Assembly: GCF_030867145.1 (NCBI RefSeq)
Contig: NC_134426.1
Coordinates: forward strand, 5,332,001 to 5,396,000
From: Opisthocomus hoazin
Taxonomy: Eukaryota > Chordata > Aves > Opisthocomiformes > Opisthocomidae
DNA: 64,000 nucleotides
Direction: 5' to 3'
Below, one piece after another: positions 1 through 10,198 of the stretch. Below the pieces are notes generated by a model, which was not told the origin of the DNA, ran no database searches, and worked only from the letters and a program-made list of their open reading frames with translations. The stretch's first letter is position 1. Every line of letters begins with the position of its first letter. A program made the translations under genes and the position numbers.

Positions 1-1340
1 CTGGGGGGATCTTCTCAAGCTGGCACATCGCACAGCCTGCGGGATCTGTAAGTACAACTCTCAGAGATACTCTGGTGTAGGGGAGGAGGACGTGCTGCAG
101 AGCAGGGATTGCCTGCTGCATCATCCTGGGGCTGTGTGCTGGGGCCGGGACTCTGCCGCCTGCCAGGGTCAGTGCTCAGCCTGCCCAGGCAGCTCCTGTG
201 GTGCTGCGGGGAGAAGCTCTGGGTGGAAGGAGTGACCCCCAGCAAGGTGGGGTTCTTCTGCTGGTGAGAGGGTGCTGTGTGCATCAGGGCTGCTCAGAGC
301 TTCAGCTCACTCTCAGAGTATTTCCAACAGGGGGTTTCAAAGAGAAGATCAGGACGAGGTTTGCTATAAAGATAAGGATTTTCCTGGCTCTTTGCTTTTC
401 AATTTCCTTCACTTGGTGCATGGGAAAGGATAAATGATGAAGGAGTTCTTAATTTTGACAACTGAGACTCCAGAACTGCAGCTTGGAGTGGTCAGTCTAT
501 CTTCCAGGAGTTTCCTAATGTGCTTTCAGCCACTCCTCTGCTTATGGACAGAAGAAGCATCACCTTTGCTGGACCCATCAGACTGAGTCTGACCTGTGCT
601 TTTTCCATCCTGCAAACAGGAACACGCACCCAGGCAGTGCCCTGCAAACACGCAGGTTTCTGTAGGGTCAGGGTGAGTGCACAGGGGTTGGGATGGGGTC
701 TGAGTGCTGACAGGGAAAGACATGGGAATGGAAACATCTTGCAGGAGGAAAATGTACAGGAAGCGGGCATGTGATCAGGGAAGGAGTAGAAAGGAAAACC
801 AGAAATGTGATGGGAGGGAGAAATCAGAAAATTGTGACCAATTCCACATATTGCAGACCCCTTCCTCTGAGCAAGCCCCCTTGCCTCCTCTCCCACCCAC
901 CAAAGCCTCTGCCCTCAGGGCTGTGGGCTCCAAGCCATGAACCACCTCCTCTGCAGCAGAGCTCCAGCAGAGCCAGGGGGCAGCTCTCCAGCCACGTCTC
1001 CATTTCTCTGCTGCAGATCACAGGGGCTCAGAGCTCAACTGCCCGGCAATGTTGGTGTCTGGGAGGCGGCGTGCACAGCTGGGGAAGGGTGACGGTGTGC
1101 TGAGGTCCCGGCTGCCTCTGCCCTGGCTTCTCTCAGCCAGACCCTCTCTGGATATTTGCTTATTTCTTCACTTGTCTGTGTTCTTGCTATTGTTCCTTCA
1201 TTCTTGCTGTCAGGCTCTCTGGGGAGGTGGAGTTTCAGCTGTAGGGTCACAGACTGAAATTGTGGGTCCTTTCCTGCAGGTGTGTCCATGCGAATAAGTG
1301 TCCCAGCTTTCATCTCCCCTGTGGGGCTGTGGGCATTGCA
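1..1340 (+). repeat. Paralogous 5' flank block of OR unit 1 (left part cut by window edge)
   Basis: This non-coding stretch aligns by eye with the 5' flanks of the other OR units, near 17.1-17.5 kb, 29.2-29.6 kb, 42.3-42.6 kb (reversed), 52.0-53.2 kb and 63.8-64.0 kb. Shared landmarks are a CAGAGCAGGG tract near 90-110, a GTCAGTGCTCAGCCTGCC tract near 167-186 and a CCCGGCAA.GTTGGTGTCTGGGAGG tract near 1040-1065. The first bases match sequence that lies about 100 bp after the predicted promoter in other units, so the promoter of gene 1 probably lies just outside the window. No convincing coding sequence is seen; small ORFs here are not conserved between copies. Confidence 0.6.
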
Positions 1341-1811
1341 GTCTGTGGGGCTGGTTTTCCCTTAATCAGACTAGCCTTAGGACACTTGGCTCTCTTCTTG
1401 AAGTGTCCTTCCAAGCTGTGAGTTGCCCTCCAGGACACCAGCTTGTCTCCTCACACCCATTTATTTTTAATCTGAAAGCCCCATGGAGAAGCTTAGAGAT
1501 GCTGCAAGGGAGGAAATGCTGTTGGGTTGATGAAATGAGCCATGCGTGTCCTTGGCTAGAAGTGAGGTGCTGAGACTTTGAGAAAGGACAAGACATTCAG
1601 CGGTCTGCACTGAATCCTTCTATTTTCAGTAACATCTGGTTGTTTTCCAGTGTGACAAAGGGCAGCCATCACCCTCTATCTCATTCAGATCAAGCTCAGG
1701 GCATCTCAGAAGAAGTCAGAGGGACAGAACAGCTGCCGTCTGTGCACTGAGAACCACAAAAATTTTCACATGCCTTGCAAGACTTTGTCACTTCTCGCTG
1801 TGCAAGCACAA

Positions 1812-1848
1812 ATGCTGAGGGTTTGTGAAACCCAAGACAACTCTCCAG
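1812..1848 (+). other. Predicted small leader exon with ATG, OR gene 1
   Basis: A short segment starts with ATG (1812-1814), stays open for 12 codons plus one base, and ends at a good splice donor (CCAG|GTAAG, intron from 1849). The same segment with ATG and donor occurs before gene 2 (17492-17528) and gene 5 (53278-53314), and with the ATG lost before gene 4. The donor leaves phase 1. Acceptors at 2220 and 2238 both resume the receptor frame in phase 1, so splicing would supply the start codon that the receptor exon itself lacks. This is inference from sequence only; the exon could equally be untranslated leader. Confidence 0.45.
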
Positions 1849-2261
1849 GTAAGATGGGAGAGCTTTAAAAACCCCAAACCTCTCCAACTGCCTTCTGATA
1901 TCCCCATTCCTTAGCACTGGGAGTTGATTTGTTTCAAGCCCTGGTGCATGAAGAGTGCTTTCATCTGATGATCAGTAGGACTGACCACTGCACCCAAGGT
2001 GCCCATGAACCCATTGTTGCAGAGCAGGGCACACTCCCCAGCAGCCAGTGGGCAGAGGTCCTGCTCCTCATAGCACGTGCAGCCAGCACAAACCAGAGCC
2101 CGAGCCAGGGGCCTGAAGGAAGGTCTCCTAGAAAATGAATGGAGAAAGCTGGGGAGTGTTTACACGGTGAGGGTAAAGGCTTTGCTTTTCCTCTGAAAAG
2201 TGTTCTCTAACTCTTCACAGTTCTTCCTCTAAGAACAGGATCCCATCCACAGAGACAGCAA

Positions 2262-3197
2262 CAGTCCAACAGCAGCTTCATCACCTACTTCCTCCTCCTG
2301 GCATTTGAAGACACACGGGAGCTGCAGCTCTTGCACTTCTGGCTCTTCCTGGCCATCTACCTGGCTGCCCTCCTCAGCAATGGTCTCATCATCACCGCCA
2401 TTGGCTGCAACCACCACCTCCACACCCCCATGTACTTCTTCCTCCTCAACCTCTCCCTCATAGACTTGGGCTCCATCTCCACCACTCTCCCCAAATCCAT
2501 GGTCAATTCCCTCTGGGATACCAGGGCCATCTCCTATGCAGGGTGTGCTGCCCAGCTCTTTCTGTTTGTCTTTTTCATTTCAGCAGAGTTTTATCTGCTC
2601 ACGGCCATGGCCTATGACCGCTATGTTGCCATCTGCAAACCCCTGCACTACGGGATCCTCCTGGGCAGCAGAGCTTGTGTCCACATGGCAGCAGCTGCCT
2701 GGGGCAGTGCTTTGCTCAGTGCTCTCCTGCACACTGCCAATACATTTTCCATACCAATCTGCAAGGGCAATGCTTTGGGACACTTCTTCTGTGAAATCCC
2801 CCAGATCCTCAAGCTCTCCTGCTCAGACTCCTACCTCAGGGAAGGTGGCCTTTTTGGGGTTAGTGTTTCTATAGGTTTTGGGTGTTTTGTTCTCATCGTG
2901 CTGTCCTATGTGGAGATCTTCAGGGCCGTGCTGCAGATCCCCTCTGAGCAGGGACGGCACAAAGCCTTTTCCACGTGCCTCCCTCACCTGGCTGTGGTCT
3001 CTCTGTTTATCAGCACTGCAGTGTTTGCCTACCTGAAGCCTCCCTCCATCTCTTCCCCATCCCTGGACCTAGTGGTTTCATTGTTCTACTCTGTGGTTCC
3101 TCCAGCAGTGAACCCCCTCATCTACAGCCTAGGGAACCAGGAGCTCAAAGACGCACTGAAGAAGCAAATTCAATCAGGATTCTTTCAGAAGCAATAA
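2262..3197 (+). CDS. OR14-like olfactory receptor exon 1 of the cluster, no ATG at the usual start
   Basis: Seven-transmembrane odorant receptor, class A GPCR, expected in cilia of olfactory neurons and coupled to Golf. The frame is uninterrupted from after a TAA at 2208-2210 to the stop at 3195-3197. OR signatures are present: PMYFFLLNLS after TM1, MAYDRYVAIC at the end of TM3, the FFCEIPQ second extracellular loop with its cysteines, KAFSTCLPHL in TM6 and PPAVNPLIYS in TM7. TM7 ends SLGNQEL, where the other copies have SMRNQEL. At the codon where gene 5 has ATG, this copy has CAG (2262-2264), followed by SNSS with an N-glycosylation sequon. No in-frame ATG occurs before TM2. It is therefore either a pseudogene with a dead start or is translated from the spliced upstream ATG at 1812. 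Spliced at 2238, the product would be 331 residues. Confidence 0.85.
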   Translation, partial: QSNSSFITYFLLLAFEDTRELQLLHFWLFLAIYLAALLSNGLIITAIGCNHHLHTPMYFFLLNLSLIDLGSISTTLPKSMVNSLWDTRAISYAGCAAQLFLFVFFISAEFYLLTAMAYDRYVAICKPLHYGILLGSRACVHMAAAAWGSALLSALLHTANTFSIPICKGNALGHFFCEIPQILKLSCSDSYLREGGLFGVSVSIGFGCFVLIVLSYVEIFRAVLQIPSEQGRHKAFSTCLPHLAVVSLFISTAVFAYLKPPSISSPSLDLVVSLFYSVVPPAVNPLIYSLGNQELKDALKKQIQSGFFQKQ

Positions 3198-3700
3198 GCT
3201 CCCCATGTCTCTTCACAAGTGATTTCCAGTGTATCTAGGAGACCTCCTGTTCTTTGGGTATTTTATCTGTGACAATTCTATTTCTCCAGGAATGTCTGCA
3301 TCCTCCCCACTTCTCCAGAGGCATGAATGAAGTCTGTCTGACCCAAAGGTCTTTACACATTGGTGTGGCATGTAGGTACAGGTGGCTTCCCTGTTCAAAC
3401 CTCTCTAATAAAAGGGGATTTTGTCAAAGGCATGAAGGGTGCAGAAGAGAGAGGCCTGATCTGTGCCATGTTCCCTGGACAACCCAGGGAAGCTGTCACA
3501 GCACAATTTTCCCTGATCATCCCCAACACTGGCACTTCCCATCTCTGGTCACACACCCCAGTCCTGAGATGGGACCTTTGCTGCATGGTCACACCAGTCC
3601 TTCTCCAGAGCTTTTTGATACCCAGCTCCAGAGCAACTATTAATAAAAAAGAAACCACTTTCCTCCTGGCACTCATTCCACAACAAGTCTTGTAGCCCTT
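3198..3700 (+). repeat. Shared 3' flank of OR gene 1 with polyadenylation signal
   Basis: The sequence after the stop aligns with the 3' flank of gene 5 (54651-54890) and, interrupted by an insertion, with that of gene 2 (18894-20030). An AATAAA lies at 3407-3412, about 210 bases after the stop, and the same signal sits at the same place after gene 5. This marks the probable 3' UTR. The remainder to about 3700 has no recognised content. Confidence 0.6.
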
Positions 3701-3819
3701 GCCACGGTTGGTCTCTGAGCCAAGTCTCTTCTCAGATAGCTCTGATCAGATGCTGCATCAGGTGCTTATGGCCCTGTCTTGAGAGATATTGAAAATGTCC
3801 ATTGTTTGAGATCCCACTG

Positions 3820-4015
3820 AGAGGCCTGGGTCCTTGCTGCAGTGTTTGACTCTGAGGGATTTCTCAGAAAAACATAGCTTTCTCAGCCTTTCCTTATCCC
3901 TAATGTGCTGCAGGACCCAACAATCTTTCTGGCCTTTGCAGGACTTACTCCTGTCTGTCAGAGTCTTTCTTGTGCTGTGTATTCCCAGACTGGATGCAGC
4001 AGTCCTGACATGGTG
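3820..4015 (-). mobile_element. CR1 LINE fragment, minus strand, diverged
   Basis: The reverse strand shows the CR1 3' region order: a CTGGGAATACACAG-like tract, then the AAGGAAAGGCTGAGAAAGCTATG tract that resembles the common CR1 'gaggctgagggagctggg' motif. The copy is short and diverged, so limits are approximate. Confidence 0.4.
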
Positions 4016-4017
4016 CT

Positions 4018-4230
4018 CCTGTAGCGGGTTAGCCTTGGCCAGCAGCCAGACACCCACCCAGCTGCTCACTCACACTCCCAAATCAAAAGGATAAAAGGGA
4101 GAAAATAACATGGAATAGCTCACGGGTCAAGATAGAGACAGAGAGGTGAGTCATCACTTACTGTCACTGGCAATGAAGAGTTAACCTGGGGAAGGGAAAT
4201 TTCATTTATAGCCAGTTAAAATAGATTTGG
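4018..4230 (-). mobile_element. LTR end fragment, avian ERV type, minus strand
   Basis: The start (TGTAGCGGGTTAGCCTTGGCC) resembles the ends at 8981 (TGTGGTGGGTTGACTCTGG) and 57945 (TGTGGTGGGTTACACTTGG). Inside is a CACGGGTCAAGATAGAGACAG tract that also occurs, reversed, at about 37.17-37.35 kb. I read these as copies of one avian LTR family lying antisense. Only one end is present here. Confidence 0.45.
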
Positions 4231-4534
4231 ATGGTGAGAAATTATGTGTCATATTTTAACCTCAACAACACTACAAACAATGTCCCATCCCCAGTCTTTT
4301 TTCGCCAGCTCAATTTACTCCACCGTTCCCAATGCTTCAACCCACGGTGACTGTGAGAGGTGCAGGCAGGATGGTGAATGGGGGGTTACTGTCAGTGCAG
4401 AGCATCTCTGCCACTTTTTCTTCCTCACATTTTTTCCATTCTGAAGCACGGATCCTCTGCACAGGATCCCACTGGATTTCAGGTCAAGGCTATGTGTTGT
4501 GCATTTCTTCCAATCTTACTTTTCTCATTTAAAC

Positions 4535-5220
4535 TCACAAAATTGCAGACACGTTGTGGTTGGAAGGGACCTCTGGAGTTCAACTCCCCAGCTCAGGCAA
4601 GGTAAGCTAAAGCAGGTTTCTCAGCATCTTGTCTAGGTGGGTTTGGTGTACCTCCATGGCTGGAGGCTCCGCAACCTCTCTGAGAAACCTCTTCCAGTCT
4701 TTGGTCACCCTCACAGTGATAAAGTGTTTTCTGGACTTCAGATGGAATGTCATGTGTTTTTTTCTGTGTCCATCACCCCTTGTCTTCTCAGAGGGAACTA
4801 CCGAGAAGAGTTTGGCTCCCTTGTCTTCATTCCTTCCCATCAGGTGTTTATGCACACTAGTAAGATCCCCCAGAGCAATTTTTGCTCCAGAATCAGCGGT
4901 CCCAGTTCTCTCAGCCTTTCCCTCTATGAAAGATGCTGCTGTCCCTTAATGCACCTTTGTGGCTTTTTGCTGGACTTGCTTTTTTAGGTCAACAACTTTA
5001 TTGAACTAAGAAGCCTAGCACTGGACACATCACTCCAGAGATGTCCTCACCAGTGCTGACTAGAGGGGAAGGGTCACTCCACTCCATCTGTTTGCAATGT
5101 TTTTTCTAATGCAGCACAGGAGGGTATTGGCCTCTGCCAGAAGGGTGCACTGGTGACTCCTGCTCATGTTGGTGTTCTCCTGGATCCAAAGGTCCTTCTC
5201 TGAGCTGCTATCTCACCACT
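4535..5220 (-). mobile_element. CR1 LINE 3' end, minus strand
   Basis: Read on the reverse strand, this is the 3' part of a CR1 element. A frame at 4607-4855 carries GAKLFSVVPS, a VRVTKDW motif and a terminal LDKMLRNLL, the C-terminal region of CR1 ORF2, followed by the CTCCAGAGGTCCCTTCCAACC tract typical of the CR1 3' UTR near 4556-4580. The 5' side (to about 5220) resembles the preceding RT thumb region with several stops. The element is 5'-truncated and inactive. Confidence 0.75.
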
Positions 5221-5229
5221 CAGCCCCCA

Positions 5230-5650
5230 GCATGATGTGGACAGTGTGGCTGGGTCACAGGCTGTCCTCCCCCAGGGACTGCCTCAGTGGCAGCTGATCC
5301 ATGGAGATCAGCTCCATCTCTCTCACAGGTCCCACAGTGCTGCAGAGTCACCTGGGACAACAAAGCCAGCTCCTGCCAGGGCTGCCCAGCCCAGGCCTGT
5401 TTCTCTCTGGCCTTGGGGACCACAGCTTTTGCTCTTGTTGTGGGAACCTCATTCTTCATTGTGTTGCCACCTGCCATCCAACCCAGTGTGCCTCTGCTGT
5501 GGAACAAAACCTTTCACACAAGGGGTCACATCTCTGGGTACCAGGTTTCCATGTGAAAATCTACCTTTGCCCCTGGTGCAACAGCTGCAAAGCTGCAGCC
5601 CAGATGCACACCAAAGCCCACAGCCTGGGGTGTAAGAAGAGCCATCACAG
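5230..5650 (+). repeat. Unclassified repeat shared with 14.80-15.13 kb (inverted)
   Basis: A tract around 5455-5530 (CATTGTGTTGCCACCTGCCA, then GGAACAAAACCTTTCACACA) reappears on the opposite strand at about 14.99-15.07 kb with scattered changes. I see no coding potential conserved between the two copies and cannot assign a family. It may be part of the duplicated units or an old interspersed repeat. Confidence 0.4.
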
Positions 5651-5879
5651 AGGTGTGACCTTAGTGGAACAAGAGCTGAGGTGGGGAAGGACAGCTCCCA
5701 TGGCTCTTGTGGTGGATGGAGATACAACATCCTTAGGAGAGACCGTCAGGGGAAATGAGGAGCCAGGGATGCGCTGGGTGATTTCAGGGCAGTTCAGATA
5801 CATGCAGCTCCTCCATGGGACAGGCAACAGGTTAGGTGGAAGCTGCTGTGTGGGTCTAAGGAGAGGCTAGAAACAAGAC

Positions 5880-6475
5880 GACTGTGGTAGGAGTTCTGTA
5901 TGCTTTGACCCAACCCAGAAACAGAGCACCCACAAATTCACTTGCCCACTCTCCCTCTGCATCCCCAGCAGGGCAGGGAAGAAAATAAGAAGCACAAAAG
6001 TAAAAAAAGTTGAAAAGGAGAAGCAAAATCTGAGCGTGCCAGCAAAGGAAAATGAGAAATTCATTCCCTCACTGCCATGGGTAGGCAGTGGTTTAGCCAT
6101 TGCCAGGAAAGCAGGGCTTCATCATGTGTGTCAGGGACTCGGGACGACAAACACCATGATCATAAATGTTCCCCCTTCCTCCGTCTTTCCATGAGGTTTT
6201 TTGGCTAAGCATGACATCATGTGGAATGGAATATCCCTTTGGTCTTTTGGGGTCAGCTGTCCCAGCTGTGCCCCTGCCAACTTCTTGTGTACCTCCAGCC
6301 TACTTGCTGGGCGGGCAGAGTGTGAGGAAGAGGAAGCTTTCATGCTCTGCAGCGACTGCTCAGCAGTGTCTGAAGCATGGGTGTGTTATCAGTGCTGCTT
6401 TAGTTACAAATCCAAAGCTGATCACCACATGGTCTGCTGTGAAGAGAACTAACTGCATTCCAGTCGGATCCAGGG
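5880..6475 (-). mobile_element. Solo or partial LTR, avian ERV type, minus strand
   Basis: Reverse-strand LTR features shared with the copies at about 9.0-9.5 kb and 57.9-58.5 kb include the GACATCATGTGGAATGGAAT / ATATCCCTTTGGTC block (6211-6245), the CTGTCCCAGCTGTGCCCC block (6256-6273) and the GAAGAGAACTAACTGCATTCCAG end near 6440-6464. The last is the inner side of a TGTCC-type LTR 5' end. The 3' part is degraded and no matching partner LTR or internal region is seen nearby. Confidence 0.55.
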
Positions 6476-6564
6476 TGAGGAGTTAGCAATGTCATATTTA
6501 AATAACCTGAGGAAATCTGTGAATCTCAGCTACTAGCTCTGATGGGGGACTCAGTCTCCTCAGT

Positions 6565-6800
6565 ATTCACTGGCCAAGTGAGACAGCAGGATGCAAACAA
6601 TCCAGGAGGTTTCTTGTGATCTTTGTGGAAAAGTTCTTAGCACAGCTCCAAAATGGGCCACAAAGTCTGATGCTCACCTGCACGTGGTACTGCCAAAAGA
6701 CGATGAGCTGGTCAGGGGTGTGAAGACCAGCATCAGCCTTGGCCATAGTGACCATGAAATTGTGGTCTCTCGGATCCCCAGCTAGGTGGAAGAGAGCAGA
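6565..6800 (+). mobile_element. CR1 LINE endonuclease-region fragment, plus strand
   Basis: A short open frame (6591-6785) contains ISLGHSDHEIVV, which matches the conserved SDHEMV motif in the CR1 apurinic endonuclease domain. The segment is flanked by unrelated sequence and is clearly partial. The same endonuclease region is present at 26.4-27.3 kb (-), 14.3-14.8 kb (-) and 45.4-46.1 kb (+). Confidence 0.5.
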
Positions 6801-8585
6801 AGAGCACAGACCCTGCACATCAAGGAATGAGATGTAGGCCTACTGAGCGCACTGGCAAGTGGGATCCCATGCGTGCAGTGTCAGGGCCCTGAGAACATCC
6901 GTAGGCCTTCATGGCCCTGACCAGCCTCAACATGTGTACTGGCCTCCAAACACAGCCATAGACACAGCTTTGCCTGTCCATGGACTTCCTTGACTTGGGC
7001 TTGCAGACTCACTTCCCGGCTTCATTCTTGATCAGATATACAGGGAAATGACACTGTGGCCCTCCAAGTGCCAGATTCCAGATGATTCACAGAGGCCTCA
7101 GGCCTTTCTGCTTCCTTTCTTCCCACTGCTTGGTCTGCTTTTGGGAGGAGAGGAACAGGTGAGCTTTCTGGGTGCCAATGATTGAAAGTTGAGGGCACAA
7201 CCATCACACGTGAAGTGACCTAAAGGCTGTGCTAGTTCCAAACTCTCATCTTCAGTTCCTTTCTTTGATGCCTTAAATCTTCCACAAAAGCCCCTTCCGC
7301 CTTGTTCTCCTTTTGCAATTAAGTTGCAGGCACCCAAGGAAGAGCCTTGTTTTCATTTCTGGTATCAGCCTAAAGCATGCCATGGTGAGGAGATCCCAGG
7401 AAGCTTGTAGAAGGTGAATGTTCCCAGAATCCCAGGAGGCCTGCCATACCAATAGCTGTGTTCAGGGAGCTGCTCAAATGCATCATCTCCATTTCTGTAA
7501 TGGGGTTTTAAATGCCTGGTTCATGTAGAAACTCCCTCTGTGGATGCTGAGAGTTGCTGCGCAAGCTGCTCTGAACTCAGAGCTGGCCCTGCTTTGAGCT
7601 GAGCACTGGATTTGAGATGTCCTTATGTCCTTAACTCCGTTCCACTCTGAGTAGTCCTGTGACATAGAGGCCCCAACCACCAGTTTAATCCCTTCTTTTA
7701 GAGCATGTAGAAAGGCACAGTCATGGAAGTGTTGGTGGGGAAGAGACTGTTGGGGGCCTCTAGTGCAGCCTCCAGTCGGGCTGTGACATTGCAGAGCTGA
7801 AACATGAAGAGCTCGAAAGGTAGGGATCATAGCAATGCTCCTCCTAGTCTATTCTTTTTTTCCTAAGGCTCAAGCTAAATCTCCCAAGAGGCACTTTGTG
7901 GCTGTTGCTTCTGTCATATCATTGGCCGCTGCAGAAGAGAGCTTGGCTCTATCATCTCTCCAGGGAGCCATGTGGCCATATCCCTAGGTGTCTCAGGGTC
8001 CCCATGGACAGAATTTACAACAGTCCAGCTTTGAAAGTACGTGTACTGACGGTCATGCTGAGTCACGGTCCTTCTAATATGACCGTCATTAAGCAGTAGC
8101 AGATAAGAAAAGAGTGCCAGCATTCACGGAGTTCTAATCAAGGTAGAAAGCACCATGGCAATCATTGGAGAAAGAAGGGTCCAAACTCAGCAAAAGCAAT
8201 CATCTCAGTTGGGAAATTGTAAAGAAGACTTGGGTGTTTTTCTTTTCTTTTAGCATAGAAAGCTAAATGATGGTTAAAGAGTAGGACTGGAGAGGTGGGA
8301 AGAGTGAAAAGGGAATGAAAGGGGAAGCAAAGGAAATCATCAGGACTGTTTTGAGGTTACCTGTCAAGCAGCCTTTCATCTGAGCAGCAGGACAAGAAAG
8401 CTGCAGCTGGTGTGAATAGACTAACTTCTGACTTAGTCGTGGGAACCTGAGAACTTTCCCTACTGTTCTTAAGAGAAGACCAATAGGGGAAGGAACCCCA
8501 GCATCATTTAGGTTTCCCATCTCCTTCATGGGAGTTGAGGAGCTCCATGCTCTGACTTCATGCTCACATCTGAACCAGCTGTGGA
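6801..8585. other. Intergenic stretch, no gene recognised
   Basis: About 1.8 kb without a conserved coding frame, repeat family or RNA gene that I can support. ORFs on either strand are short and have unremarkable composition. It is AT/GC mixed unique-looking spacer between repeats. Confidence 0.4.
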
Positions 8586-8589
8586 GTCA

Positions 8590-8870
8590 GACCATGTTGC
8601 TCAAGGCTTGATTAAGTGGTAGCTGGATAGCTTCCAAGGACAGAGATGGCACAACGCCTCTGGAAGACCTGCTGCAATGCTTGGATGCCCTCATGGAGAT
8701 AAATATTATCCTTATCTTTATCCTGAACCTGCCGTAGTTCCACAAGTTACTATTGTCTGTTATCCTCCTGCCAAGCACCACCATGACAAGACTGGCTCCA
8801 TCTTACTGAAATCTTCCCCATGGTGACAGACAGGTCGCTCTGAAATTCTTGAGACCTTCCACTCCCCAGG
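8590..8870 (-). mobile_element. CR1 LINE 3' fragment, minus strand
   Basis: The forward strand reads as the antisense of the CR1 3' region. It has the TGGAAGACCTGCTGCAATGC tract, ATGCCCTCATGGAGATAAAT (8687-8706) and a CCTGAACCTGCCGTAG tract, in the order seen in antisense CR1 copies. It is short and diverged. Confidence 0.5.
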
Positions 8871-8980
8871 CTAAAAAAGGCCCTCATCCTCATTTTCTCC
8901 TCCCAGAAATGTGCTTCAGCCCCTGAGCACCTTGGCGGCCGTGCACTGAACTCACTCCCAGCTATCAAGAACTTCCCTGC

Positions 8981-9490
8981 TGTGGTGGGTTGACTCTGGC
9001 CAATAGCCTAGCAGCCACTCAGTTGCTCACTCTTTCCTTCCCTTCCCCAGTGCGACAGGCCAGAGAACAGGAAGAAATAAAGTGTGAAATGTTTCAGGTC
9101 AAGATAATAATACTTTAATAGGGGGAGGAAAGAGCCTAAAAAGACCTCACCAAGTGAAACAAAGACCATCCTTCACCACCTCCCACAAGCAGACTGATGC
9201 TCTACCACTCTCCGAGCAGCAGATTCCTTGAACACTAAAAACCTCCACATCCTTCTTCCTCTGTCCCAAGTTTTTATTCCTCAGCGTGAGGCCATACAGT
9301 ATGGAATATCCTTATGGTCAGTTTTGATCAGTGGTCCTTGCTGTGTCCCCTCTCAACTTCTTTCCAGCTGCCCACTTACTCACTGGGAGGGAGCAGAATG
9401 AGAAACCGAGCAGGCCTTGACACTGGGCAGACATGGAAGAGCAATAGCCAAGACACTGGTGTGGTATGAGCATTGAATTTTCTTGACTCC
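8981..9490 (-). mobile_element. LTR, avian ERV type, minus strand
   Basis: Begins TGTGGTGGGTTGACTCTGG at 8981 and contains GGTCAAGATAATAAT, a CAGTATGGAATATCCTTATG block (9297-9316) and a CTGTGTCCCCTCTCAACTTC block (9342-9361). These blocks occur in the same order in the copies near 5.9-6.5 kb and 57.9-58.5 kb. The opposite end is near 9490 but not sharply defined. No internal proviral sequence adjoins it, so it is probably a solo LTR. Confidence 0.55.
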
Positions 9491-9595
9491 AACAGGTGTA
9501 GGAAATGGCCATCCTTCAGGACATCTGGTTGTCTGGTCCAGAAGAGAAGCCATGGTGGGCTGGCCTTTATATCTTAGGATAGTAAGACCTGCAGC

Positions 9596-9850
9596 CCATG
9601 GAGGACCACAGTGGAGCAGGCTCCTGGCAGGAACTGCTGCCCATGGAGAAAAGCCCATGCAGGAGCAGGTTTTCTGGCAGGAAAAAGCCCATGAAGGACC
9701 AGGTTTTCTGGCAGGGGACCCACGCTGGAGCAGTCATTCCTGAAGGAGTGTACCCTGTGGAAAGGATCCACTCTGGAGCAGTTTGTGGAGAACTTCAGCC
9801 GGTGGGAAGGACCCACAATGGAGAATTTCAGAAACAGAGTGTTATGAACT
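9596..9850 (+). repeat. Degenerate ~30-45 bp tandem repeat, retroelement-like
   Basis: At least five imperfect units share a core of the form CCCA.G.(A/T)GGAGCAG followed by TTTCTGGCAGGA, near 9608, 9655, 9690, 9720, 9766 and 9810. Spacing varies between about 30 and 46 bases. The frame is open on both strands over part of it (9574-9870), but the repetition explains that. It resembles the repeated leader of a common avian retroelement, and a second part of that element may lie at 27.37-27.64 kb. Confidence 0.5.
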
Positions 9851-10198
9851 GACTGCACCTCCCATTCCACATTCTCCCTATGACACTTGGGTGTTAGCAG
9901 TTAGGAGTGAAGTTGAGCTTGGGAAGAAAACCGTGAGGAGTCAAGGATAATTCCCTCTGCTGCCCCACAATGCCCCAGTATGTTCCAGTGACCTCCAGGT
10001 AGGGCATGACTCCTTCACCACTGCTCTCTCAGCCTGATGGTTCAACTGTTTTTTAACCCTTTCTTTGTAAACCCATCCAGACTGTAATGGCCTAACCTGG
10101 GAAAAAGCACATTGAGGGAGACCATGTCAGAAGGGTCAAAAATGGCATCCACTGTTCTTTACTTATGCACAAATGTCGATAATTCATCATGACGGTAA

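Noticed and set aside
5301-5870. 189-codon plus-strand ORF
   Set aside because: No domain recognised, and the related inverted repeat near 15 kb does not keep the frame.
6201-6452. Cys-rich 83-codon ORF resembling a zinc-binding protein
   Set aside because: It lies within an LTR found at two other places in the window; the cysteines come from the LTR sequence.
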